From Acidimicrobiia bacterium (GTDB lineage: Bacteria > Actinomycetota > Acidimicrobiia > IMCC26256 > JAENVU01), in assembly GCA_016650415.1 (NCBI GenBank), contig JAENVU010000123.1, positions 1-20,812 of the forward strand: a stretch of 20,812 nt of DNA. The letters run 5' to 3'. Under the pieces are notes generated by a model, which did not search any database, was not told the origin of the DNA, and saw only the letters and a program-made list of their open reading frames with translations. A program made the translations under genes and the position numbers. Below, in pieces: positions 1-6,689 of this stretch (positions are counted from its first letter, which is position 1; each line of letters opens with the position of its first letter).

Positions 1-172
1 CCCCCGACTCCTCCACCGCCACCGTGACATCACCCAACGCGACGGCGTCACGACGGCCACGATCACCAGTGACGAACCGTTCCCGTATCAAGTCGACGGC
101 GACTACCTCGGCGACGTCCGCCGGCTCGACATCGCCTACGTCCCCGACGCGCTCACGCTGGTCACACCATGA
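1..172 (+). CDS. C-terminal end of a diacylglycerol kinase / LCB5-family lipid kinase (partial)
   Basis: The window opens inside a gene read in the frame whose first full codon is at position 2; it ends at TGA 170-172. The visible 56 residues finish with EPFPYQVDGDYLG, then RLDIAYVPDALTLVTP. An acidic residue followed by a QVDGEYLG-like stretch and a closing 'PDAL-V--P' strand is the usual C-terminus of diacylglycerol/sphingosine-kinase-like lipid kinases (YegS/BmrU type). The catalytic DGK domain lies outside the window, so this rests on the tail alone. Its stop overlaps the start of the next ABC gene (ATGA at 169-172), so the two are probably translationally coupled. This hints that the downstream exporter handles a lipid, but that is only inference. 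Confidence 0.6.
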   Translation, partial: PRLLHRHRDITQRDGVTTATITSDEPFPYQVDGDYLGDVRRLDIAYVPDALTLVTP

Positions 173-2028
173 CGGCCGCAGTGCCCGACGTGGACCCGGA
201 GTCCGTCGCCGAGCCGGACGAGGTTCCTCGTCACGTCATCCGCCGGGGCCTTCGTGTCCTCTGGCGCTTCGTGAAGCTGAACCCGCTGCCGTTCTCGATC
301 GCGATCGTCGGCGCCATCATCTATGCCGGCGCGTCGGTCCTCGGGACCCTCGTGCTCGGCCGCGTGACCGACAAGGTGCTCACCCCGAGCTTCAATTCCA
401 CCGGCGTGTCCCACGCGACGACCTGGAACTGGGTGGCGTTGATCATGATCGTCGCGTTCATGCGCGGGATCGGAACGATCACGCGTCGCTACTTCGCGGG
501 CAAGACCACGTGGCTCGGCCAAGCCTGGCTGCGTCGGAGTATCGCCGACCATTTCCTCGCGGTGCCCTTGGAGTTCCACCGCTCGGTCTCGACCGGACAG
601 CTGCTGGCCCACGCCGACGCCGACGTGTTGGCCGCGACCGAGGTGGTCAACCCGCTCCCCTTCTCCACCGGCCTCCTCGTCCTCATCATCTTCTCGGTGA
701 TCGCGCTGGTTGCGGTCGACCCGATCCTCGCGCTGGTCGGCGTCGTGTTGTTTCCGACGATGGCCTTGCTCAACCGCTACTACACCCGCCGGGTCGAGCG
801 CCCCGCCGCGGCGGTGCAAGCGCACGTGGGCGACGTGTCGGGCATCGCGCACGAGAGCTTCGACGGTGCGCTCGCGGTCAAGTCGCTCGGGCTCGAAGAC
901 CATGAGATCACCCGTCTCTCGGTCGCGGCCGATGCGCTCCGGCTCGAGCGCATCGAGGTCGGCCGCCTGCGGGCGTTCTTCGAACCCGCACTCGACGCCC
1001 TCCCCAACCTCGGGATCATCGCGATCCTGGCCGTCGGCAGTTGGCGGATCTCCGAAGGGGTGATCTCGCCGGGTGACGTGGTCCAGGCGATGGCGTTGTT
1101 CACGTTGCTCGCGTTCCCGATGCGCGTCGTCGGGTTCCTGCTCGAGGAGATGCCGCGCGCGGTCGTGTCCACCGAGCGTCTCGACCGGCTGCTCGCCGCG
1201 CCCCACGCCGATGCCCCCGCCGACCACGCCACCCCACCGGCGACGCCCGCCGACGTCGTGGCGCGCGACGTCCACTTCTCGTACCCGATCGGCGACCCCG
1301 TCCTCGCCGGCATCGACCTGACCATCGCGCCGGGTGAGATCGTCGCGCTCGTCGGGCCGACGGGGTGTGGCAAGAGCACGTTGTGCGAGCTGTTGGTCGG
1401 GCTCGACGCGCCGGACCAGGGCACGATCCGGGTCCACGGACTCGTCCCCGACCGCCTCCAGCGCGAGGCGAGACGCGACCTCCTCGCCCTCGTGTTCCAG
1501 GAGTCGTTCGTGTTCGCCGACACCGTGCGTGAGAACGTCCTCGTCGGCACGGATCACGGTGATGATCGCCTGGAGGCCGCGCTGCGCGTCGCTCAGGCCG
1601 AGCGCTTCGTGTCCCACCTTCCCGAGGGTCTCGACACGATGCTCGGCGAGCGGGGCGTCACCCTCTCCGGCGGCCAACGGCAACGGCTCGCGCTCGCCCG
1701 GGCCATCGCCCGCCGCCCCCAGTTCTTGGTCCTCGACGACGCGACCTCGGCGGTCGATCCCCGAGTGGAGGCGCGAATCCTCAACGCTCTGCGCGGCGAA
1801 CTCCGCATGACGACGCTCGTCGTCGCGCACCGGCGGTCCACGGTCGAACTCTCGGACCGGATCGTGCGGATGGACCAGGGTCGCATCGTTGCCAATGGCA
1901 CCCACGCCGAACTGCTCGCGACGGACCCCGAGTATGTGGCGATGCTCTCGGCCTACGACAGCGTGGCCCCGAGCGCCGACGACGACGAGGTCGCGGTGGA
2001 CTCCGTGCCCCGCGTGGGATCGACATGA
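169..2028 (+). CDS. ABC exporter half-transporter, subunit with degenerate Walker B (TMD-NBD)
   Basis: A 619-residue fused exporter subunit. Residues 1-340 are the membrane part, with hydrophobic helices from about residue 40 onward. Residues 360-600 are the nucleotide-binding domain. Walker A is GPTGCGKST (about 396-404), the Q-loop is in FQESFVFADT, the signature is a canonical LSGGQRQ (about 499), and the H-loop is VVAHR. Walker B reads LVLDDATSAVD (about 520), so the catalytic glutamate is replaced by Asp524. In heterodimeric exporters such as TM287/288 and BmrCD this marks the subunit carrying the non-catalytic site, and the next gene supplies the matching partner. The ATG start overlaps the upstream kinase stop, and the TGA overlaps the next ATG (2025-2028), indicating an operon. 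The substrate (drug, lipid or peptide) cannot be read from the sequence. Confidence 0.92.
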   Translation: MTAAVPDVDPESVAEPDEVPRHVIRRGLRVLWRFVKLNPLPFSIAIVGAIIYAGASVLGTLVLGRVTDKVLTPSFNSTGVSHATTWNWVALIMIVAFMRGIGTITRRYFAGKTTWLGQAWLRRSIADHFLAVPLEFHRSVSTGQLLAHADADVLAATEVVNPLPFSTGLLVLIIFSVIALVAVDPILALVGVVLFPTMALLNRYYTRRVERPAAAVQAHVGDVSGIAHESFDGALAVKSLGLEDHEITRLSVAADALRLERIEVGRLRAFFEPALDALPNLGIIAILAVGSWRISEGVISPGDVVQAMALFTLLAFPMRVVGFLLEEMPRAVVSTERLDRLLAAPHADAPADHATPPATPADVVARDVHFSYPIGDPVLAGIDLTIAPGEIVALVGPTGCGKSTLCELLVGLDAPDQGTIRVHGLVPDRLQREARRDLLALVFQESFVFADTVRENVLVGTDHGDDRLEAALRVAQAERFVSHLPEGLDTMLGERGVTLSGGQRQRLALARAIARRPQFLVLDDATSAVDPRVEARILNALRGELRMTTLVVAHRRSTVELSDRIVRMDQGRIVANGTHAELLATDPEYVAMLSAYDSVAPSADDDEVAVDSVPRVGST

Positions 2029-3938
2029 ACCGCAAGAACGACGCGGCGCTCGACGCGCTCGCCGAGACCGCCCACGACAGCGCGTTCGACGAGTTGGTGG
2101 ATCGCAGTCACGCGCACCGAAGCGCGCCGACACCCGACGCCGACGCCGAGACCGACGGGGAGGACCGCGCGGAGACCCGACCTTCGGGCGGCCTCGCGGT
2201 GCTGCGCAAGGGCGTCGCGGTCATGCCCGAAATCCGTGAAGGCATCCGAGTGTCGCTGGCTTTCGCCGGCGCGGTCGCGGCCGGCAAGCTCCTGATTCCG
2301 GTCGCGATCCAACAAGTGCTCGATCGCGGCGTCCTCCACCGCGGCGGCTTCCGCGCCACGTTCGTGATCACCGCCTGTGCGCTGAGCGCGGTCGGGGTGC
2401 TCGTCCTCATGGTGTTGTCCCGCATCACGTACCTGCGCCTCGTACGGGCCGCCGAAGGCGCCCTCTTCTCGCTCCGGGTCCGGGTGTTCGAGCACATCCA
2501 CCGACTCAGCGTGGCCGAGCAGAACGAGACCAAGCGCGGCATCCTGGTCTCCCGAGTGACCAGCGACATCGAAACGCTGGCCCGGTTCGTCAACTGGGGC
2601 GCGATCAGCTGGGTCGTCAATACCGCGCTCGTCACCGGGACGCTGATCGTGATGGCGATCTACTCGTGGCAGCTCACGCTGATCACGATCGTGGCATTTC
2701 TCCCGGTCATCCCGATCCTGCGGTTTCTCCAGCGTCGCCAACTCGTGGCGTACGACAAGGTCCGGGTCCGCACCGGCGACATGCTCGGCGAGTTCTCCGA
2801 GACCATCACCGGCGCGGCCGCGGTGCGGGCCTACGGGCTCGAAAACCGGGCGCGCGACCGGCTCCACCATCGGATCCAGGACCTCTACCTCGCGCACCGG
2901 GAGGCCGGCCGCTACTTCGCCTTGATGTTCCCCGTCGGCGACATGTTCGGCTCGCTCGCGCTGGCTGCGGTCGTCGCGGTCTCGGCCTTCTCGGGCGTGC
3001 AACTCGGCCTGGACCTGGGCACGGTCATCGCGTTCGCGTTCCTGATGAACTTGCTGCTGTTCCCGATCGCGGAGATCAGCGAGATCATCGACCAGACCCA
3101 GACCGCGATCGCCGGCTGGCGCAAGGTGCTCGATGTGCTCGACATCCCGATCGACGTGGCCGATGACCCGAAGGGCTCCTCACTCCCGGCCGGGCCGCTC
3201 GCGATCTGCGCCGATCACGTCGACTTCTCGTACCGCACCGGCGGTCCGGTCCTGATCGACGTCTCGATCGAGATCGCGGCCGGGACCAACGTGGCGATCG
3301 TCGGTGAGACCGGTTCGGGCAAGACGACGTTCGCGTCGCTCCTCTGCCGGCTGGCCGACCCGACCGGCGGATCCATCGCCGTGGGCGGCACCGACCTGCG
3401 GGCGGTGTCCGGACCCTCGCGGCGCAGTGCGATCCGACTCATCCCCCAAGACGGATTCCTGTTCGACACGACGATTCGGGAAAACGTCCGGGTGGGCCGC
3501 CTCGATGCGACCGATCGCGACATCGAGCACGCCTTCGTCCAGCTCGGCCTCGACGACTGGCTCGCTCGGATGCCGCACGGGCTCGACACCCAGGTCGGCG
3601 AACGGGGCGACGGTCTCTCGGTCGGTGAACGCCAGTTGATCGCGCTCGCCCGAGCTCATATCGCGCACCCCGGGCTGCTCATCCTCGACGAGGCGACGAG
3701 CGCGGTCGACCCGGAAACCGAACGGGCGTTGACCACCGCACTGCTGCGGGTCGCGGCGGCGGCCACCACGGTCAGCATCGCCCACCGACTCTCCACCGCC
3801 GAGGCCGCCGATGTCGTGGTGGTCTTCGATGCCGGCCGCATCGTCGAGCACGGCACCCACGACGAACTCGTCGCGCTCGGCGGCGTGTACGCCTCGCTCC
3901 ACCAGAGTTGGGTGGGTGCCACCCGGTCCCAGACCTAG
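2025..3938 (+). CDS. ABC exporter half-transporter, partner subunit with non-canonical signature (TMD-NBD)
   Basis: A 637-residue TMD-NBD exporter subunit that starts within the stop of its partner (ATGA, 2025-2028). It has a polar, charged N-terminal extension of about 65 residues before the first helices. Walker A is GETGSGKTT (about 427), the Q-loop is in IPQDGFLFDTT, and Walker B is LLILDEATSAVD with the catalytic Glu556 intact; the H-loop is SIAHR. The signature reads LSVGERQ (about 531) instead of LSGGQ. Together with the Asp-for-Glu change in the preceding subunit, this fits one weak composite ATP site (partner Walker A/B plus this signature) and one competent site, as in asymmetric heterodimeric exporters. 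The TAG stop is shared in CTAG with the convergent gdpD-like gene. The substrate is unknown. Confidence 0.92.
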   Translation: MNRKNDAALDALAETAHDSAFDELVDRSHAHRSAPTPDADAETDGEDRAETRPSGGLAVLRKGVAVMPEIREGIRVSLAFAGAVAAGKLLIPVAIQQVLDRGVLHRGGFRATFVITACALSAVGVLVLMVLSRITYLRLVRAAEGALFSLRVRVFEHIHRLSVAEQNETKRGILVSRVTSDIETLARFVNWGAISWVVNTALVTGTLIVMAIYSWQLTLITIVAFLPVIPILRFLQRRQLVAYDKVRVRTGDMLGEFSETITGAAAVRAYGLENRARDRLHHRIQDLYLAHREAGRYFALMFPVGDMFGSLALAAVVAVSAFSGVQLGLDLGTVIAFAFLMNLLLFPIAEISEIIDQTQTAIAGWRKVLDVLDIPIDVADDPKGSSLPAGPLAICADHVDFSYRTGGPVLIDVSIEIAAGTNVAIVGETGSGKTTFASLLCRLADPTGGSIAVGGTDLRAVSGPSRRSAIRLIPQDGFLFDTTIRENVRVGRLDATDRDIEHAFVQLGLDDWLARMPHGLDTQVGERGDGLSVGERQLIALARAHIAHPGLLILDEATSAVDPETERALTTALLRVAAAATTVSIAHRLSTAEAADVVVVFDAGRIVEHGTHDELVALGGVYASLHQSWVGATRSQT

Positions 3939-4648
3939 CCGAGCGCCTCGCGGGCAACTGCGGGGACGTCGGTGATGATGGCGTCGACACCCGCTTCGGC
4001 CAGCCGCACGATCTCCTCGGGCTCGTTGACCGTCCAGGTGTTCACCTGGATGCCGACGGTATGCGCCTCCTCGACGACCATGACCGCACCCCGGTCGGCC
4101 AGCACGCCGAAAAACGGATGAATGGCCCGGTGGCCGCCCGCGATCGCGGCGACGAGCGCGTCAACCGGCGCCGGATCCATCACCGCGAGGTAGCCGGTCG
4201 CGATCTCCGGCGCGAGCGCGTGGACCTGATTGATCGAGGGCAGGTGGAACGACGACACCAACACGCGATCGACGCCGTCCCGCCGGCGCAGCAGGTCCAC
4301 CACGGCCTGACTGGCCGCCTCGTACGGATCGAAATCCGCGTCCCTGGGCGAGTTCTTGATCTCGATGTTCACCAACAGACCGGCACAGGCGTCGAGCACC
4401 GCCTCGAGGGTCGGCAACCACGGAAACGACCCCTGAATGGCGTCGATGGGATGCTCGGCCAGGACTCCGAACCCGTCGATCGCGGCATCGTGATGGACGA
4501 GGAGCACGCCGTCCCGGCTCAGATGAACATCGAGTTCGACGCCGTCGGCACCTTCTTCTCGAGCCAACTCGAAGGCCTCGATCGTGTTCTCCCGGGCCCG
4601 CCGGGGTGCCCCCCGATGACCCATGACGAGGGTGGTGGAATTTGCCAT
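3935..4648 (-). CDS. Glycerophosphodiester phosphodiesterase (GDPD family)
   Basis: A 237-residue protein predicted to hydrolyse glycerophosphodiesters to sn-glycerol 3-phosphate and an alcohol. The GDPD TIM-barrel catalytic set is visible: GHRGAP (His11, Arg12) followed by ENT (Glu20), GVELDVHLSRDG (Glu38, Asp40), VHHD (His53), and the barrel strand NIEIKN. I see no signal peptide, so it is probably cytoplasmic. I chose the ATG at 4648 over the in-frame ATG at 4678 because the family begins only a few residues before the HRG motif, and because TACGCT lies exactly six bases upstream of this ATG, the spacing of a leaderless start. The gene converges on the exporter; both stop codons lie in the CTAG at 3935-3938. 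A lipid-turnover role next to the lipid-kinase remnant is plausible. Confidence 0.9.
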   Translation of the reverse strand: MANSTTLVMGHRGAPRRARENTIEAFELAREEGADGVELDVHLSRDGVLLVHHDAAIDGFGVLAEHPIDAIQGSFPWLPTLEAVLDACAGLLVNIEIKNSPRDADFDPYEAASQAVVDLLRRRDGVDRVLVSSFHLPSINQVHALAPEIATGYLAVMDPAPVDALVAAIAGGHRAIHPFFGVLADRGAVMVVEEAHTVGIQVNTWTVNEPEEIVRLAEAGVDAIITDVPAVAREALG

Positions 4649-4654
4649 TCCGGC

Positions 4655-4660
4655 AGCGTA
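4655..4660 (-). promoter_or_regulatory. Predicted -10 element for a leaderless gdpD-like transcript
   Basis: On the minus strand TACGCT (TANNNT type) is followed by six bases and then the ATG at 4648. That puts the expected transcription start on the A of the start codon. No Shine-Dalgarno-like sequence is present in between. Confidence 0.45.
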
Positions 4661-4696
4661 TTCGCACGGCGTCTGCAAAACGGCAGGTCAGACCTC

Positions 4697-4726
4697 TTGC
4701 AACGTGTTCTCGCGCGGCCGTAGCGT
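4697..4726 (+). promoter_or_regulatory. Candidate sigma-70-type promoter for whiB1
   Basis: TTGCAA (4697-4702), an 18-base spacer and TAGCGT (4721-4726) give a fair -35/-10 pair. Transcription would start near 4733 with a leader of about 65 bases before the GTG at 4799. A short palindrome, AGGTC-A-GACCT (4685-4695), touches the upstream side of the -35 and could be an operator. All of this is prediction from sequence. Confidence 0.35.
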
Positions 4727-4759
4727 CAATGCTGCTTCGAGGCGTGAGCCCGGAGACAC

Positions 4760-4780
4760 GGCTTGTGAACGGTACAAGCC
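4760..4780 (+). promoter_or_regulatory. Perfect 7-bp dyad in the whiB1 leader
   Basis: GGCTTGT (4760-4766) and ACAAGCC (4774-4780) are perfect inverted repeats separated by 7 bases. The dyad lies between the predicted promoter and the AAAGG ribosome-binding-like sequence (about 4788-4792). It could form an RNA hairpin just upstream of the ribosome site, or serve as a protein-binding site in DNA. The half-site spacing does not match the mycobacterial CRP consensus (GTG-N8-CAC). Confidence 0.45.
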
Positions 4781-4798
4781 CCGACCGAAAGGCGCGTA

Positions 4799-5086
4799 GT
4801 GGCACTGACCTGGATTCGCACGCATGACTGGGACGCCGAAGATTGGCGCACGCGCTCGCTGTGTCGGGACTCGAACTCGGAGCTTTTCTTCCCCATCGGC
4901 GCCACCGGCATCGCGCTCGACCAGATCGATGCGGCCAAGGAGATCTGCGACGTGTGCCCGGTCCACGGCCAATGCCTCGAGTTCGCGCTGGCGACGAACC
5001 AGGAAGCCGGCGTCTGGGGCGGCACCACCGAAGAGGAGCGTCGGAAGCTCCGCAAGACCTGGCTCGCCGACCAGAAAACCGGCTGA
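4799..5086 (+). CDS. whiB1: WhiB-family Fe-S transcription factor, WhiB1-like
   Basis: A 95-residue WhiB protein (Wbl family, Actinomycetota only), expected to bind a [4Fe-4S] cluster and act with the principal sigma factor. The four cluster ligands are present: Cys22, Cys50, Cys53 and Cys59 in the C-X2-C-X5-C pattern, followed by the GVWGG turn (about 71-75) and a basic tail (ERRKLRK). The segments DWRTRSLCRD, SELFFPIG and AGVWGGTTEEERR closely resemble M. tuberculosis WhiB1. The neighbouring convergent pdtaS gene is the same as in that organism, which supports the WhiB1 assignment over other Wbl paralogues. The start is GTG, with an AAAGG sequence about 7 bases upstream. It has about 14 more N-terminal residues than mycobacterial WhiB1. 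Confidence 0.93.
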   Translation: MALTWIRTHDWDAEDWRTRSLCRDSNSELFFPIGATGIALDQIDAAKEICDVCPVHGQCLEFALATNQEAGVWGGTTEEERRKLRKTWLADQKTG

Positions 5087-5096
5087 CAGATTCTGA

Positions 5097-5131
5097 GCCG
5101 CCCGGACGTCCGGGCGGCGGGCTGAAAGCCC
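5097..5131. terminator. Two-way terminator between convergent whiB1 and pdtaS
   Basis: Just after the whiB1 stop lies a perfect 22-base palindrome (5097-5118): an 11-base arm beginning GCCGCCCGG and its exact complement, with no loop bases in the DNA. It is followed by a second small hairpin, GGGCT-GAA-AGCCC (5119-5131), that ends two bases from the pdtaS stop. There is no T-run, as is common in high-GC actinobacteria. The symmetry and position fit termination from both sides. Confidence 0.65.
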
Positions 5132-5132
5132 G

Positions 5133-6629
5133 TTACGAGGGTTCCACGACCTTGGTCGCGGCGGCGGTCGCGAACGGGATCCGAACGTGGAATCGAGTGC
5201 CCCGACCGTTGTCGCCGGGACTCACGTCGAGTTCCCCGCCGAGTTCGCCGGTCACGAGCGCCTGCACGATCGACATCCCGAGCCCCTGGCCCGACGCGAG
5301 GGTGTAGCCCTCGGCGAGTCCGACGCCGTCGTCGACGACATCGACATCGACCACGCCCGGTCGGCGTTGGAGCCGCACTTCCACGTTGCCGTGCACGGCG
5401 TCGTCGTCCTCCCCGTGCGGGAACGCATGATCCACCGCGTTCTGCATCAGTTCGTTGAGCACGACCGCGAGCGGAGTTGCCAGCTCCCCCGGTAGCTCGC
5501 CGGCATCGCCCACCACCTCGAACCGCAGCCCGCCGTCGCCGGTGGACACCGACTCTTCCACCAAGCGCACGAGCTGCTTGATGATCTGACCGAAGTCGAC
5601 CGACTCCCGCGCCTCGCGCGACAAGGTCTCGTGCACGATCGCGATGGACCGGATTCTCCGCTCCGACTCCGCCAGCGCGGTACGCGCCTCGCGGGAATCG
5701 ACGCGCCGGCCCTGGAGCCGCAACAACGACGCGATCGTCTGCAAGTTGTTCTTCACCCGGTGGTGGATCTCGCGGATCGTCGCGTCCTTCGACATCAGCA
5801 TGCGGTCGCGGCGGCGGAGGTCGGTCACGTCGCGCAGCAGCACGAGCGCTCCCGCGGGTTTCCAGGCATCGAGCAGCGGGATGACCCGTACGAGGACCGA
5901 CGCCTCGTCCCGTTCGACTTCCTCGAGGACGGGCAGACGACCGCGTACCGCCGTGTCGACCGCGGCCTCGTCGAAGCCGATCTCGCTCAGGCGCACCCCC
6001 GACGTGTACGCGTGAATGCCGATCCGGTGCAGTGAACTCACGGCGTTGGGGCTCGCGTACCGCATGCCACCGTCGGCGTCGAGGACGATCACGCCGTCTC
6101 CGACCCGAGGTGCGCCTTCGATCTCGACCTCCTCCCGCGCAAACGGGAAGCTGCCGTGGGCCACCATCGAGACGAGACGGTCGTAGACCTCGAGGTAGTA
6201 CCGCTCGAGTTCACCCGGCCGGCGCCCGGATGTCGTGGGCGCCTCGCGGGCCAAGACCGCGATCTCCCGGCCGCGGTAGCGCACCGGAATGCTCTCGAGC
6301 CGGACGCGTTCCTTGCCGCCGAGAATGTTGGCGTCGCCCTCGAAGACCTCGGCGTGGCGCCACGAACGGGCGAGGGCCGGGCGTTCCACCTCGTCGACGA
6401 TGCGCCCGACCAAGTCGTGCACGTACAACGTCTGGCCGGTCGTCGGTCGCACCTGAGCCAGCACGACGAACCGGTGACCGTCCTCGTGAGCCAACGGCGC
6501 CAGCAAGAGGAGATCGGAGAACGAAAGGTCCGAAAGGAGCCGCCAGGACACCGCCAGACGCTCGAGGTGTGCGAGTGCATCACCGCTGAGCTCCGTGCGC
6601 AGGATCGCGAGCTCAGGGAAGGCGGCCAC
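5133..6629 (-). CDS. pdtaS: Cytosolic sensor histidine kinase, PdtaS-like (GAF/H_kinase_N-PAS-HisKA_2-HATPase)
   Basis: A 498-residue soluble histidine kinase. The N-terminal sensor region (about 1-150, GAF-like) is followed by a PAS region with YASPNAVSSLHRIGI. The dimerisation/phosphoacceptor helix is SKDATIREIHHRVKNNLQT (His289/His290), typical of the HisKA_2 group. The ATPase domain has the N-box VLNELMQNAVDHAF and G-boxes DDGVGL and GQGLGMSIVQ. No membrane helices are seen. In mycobacteria PdtaS phosphorylates the RNA-binding antiterminator PdtaR; no pdtaR is in this window. The open frame extends to a TTG at 6677, but I favour the GTG at 6629. TACCCT sits six bases upstream of it, and the resulting N-terminus has the same 28-residue distance to the W-LL-DLSF motif as the M. 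tuberculosis protein as I remember it. Its neighbour whiB1 is also conserved. Confidence 0.92.
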   Translation of the reverse strand: MAAFPELAILRTELSGDALAHLERLAVSWRLLSDLSFSDLLLLAPLAHEDGHRFVVLAQVRPTTGQTLYVHDLVGRIVDEVERPALARSWRHAEVFEGDANILGGKERVRLESIPVRYRGREIAVLAREAPTTSGRRPGELERYYLEVYDRLVSMVAHGSFPFAREEVEIEGAPRVGDGVIVLDADGGMRYASPNAVSSLHRIGIHAYTSGVRLSEIGFDEAAVDTAVRGRLPVLEEVERDEASVLVRVIPLLDAWKPAGALVLLRDVTDLRRRDRMLMSKDATIREIHHRVKNNLQTIASLLRLQGRRVDSREARTALAESERRIRSIAIVHETLSREARESVDFGQIIKQLVRLVEESVSTGDGGLRFEVVGDAGELPGELATPLAVVLNELMQNAVDHAFPHGEDDDAVHGNVEVRLQRRPGVVDVDVVDDGVGLAEGYTLASGQGLGMSIVQALVTGELGGELDVSPGDNGRGTRFHVRIPFATAAATKVVEPS

Positions 6630-6635
6630 GAGCGA

Positions 6636-6641
6636 AGGGTA
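6636..6641 (-). promoter_or_regulatory. Predicted -10 element for leaderless pdtaS
   Basis: Minus-strand TACCCT is followed by six bases and the GTG at 6629. This supports the internal GTG over the farther TTG, for which no -10 motif is seen at that spacing. Confidence 0.45.
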
Positions 6642-6677
6642 TTCCGACAGCCACCGACGGGCAGGACAATCAGCCAA

Positions 6678-6683
6678 TATGCT
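6678..6683 (+). promoter_or_regulatory. Predicted -10 element for the leaderless MFS gene
   Basis: TATGCT is followed by six bases (CCCGCG) and the ATG at 6690, so transcription would start on the start codon. The gap between the divergent pdtaS (6629) and MFS (6690) starts is only 60 bases, leaving little room for anything else. Confidence 0.5.
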
Positions 6684-6689
6684 CCCGCG

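Noticed and set aside
136..2133. 665-codon open frame on the minus strand over the first ABC gene
   Set aside because: It is antisense to a clear ABC exporter, has an Arg/Asp/His/Gly-rich composition typical of high-GC mirror frames and shows no domain.
4760..4780. CRP-type cAMP receptor site upstream of whiB1, as reported in M. tuberculosis
   Set aside because: The half-sites read GTG-N7-CAA rather than GTG-N8-CAC, so I describe only a dyad.
6156..6689. N-terminal extension of the MFS protein
   Set aside because: The extra residues are pdtaS antisense, and the first membrane helix follows the ATG at 6690 closely.
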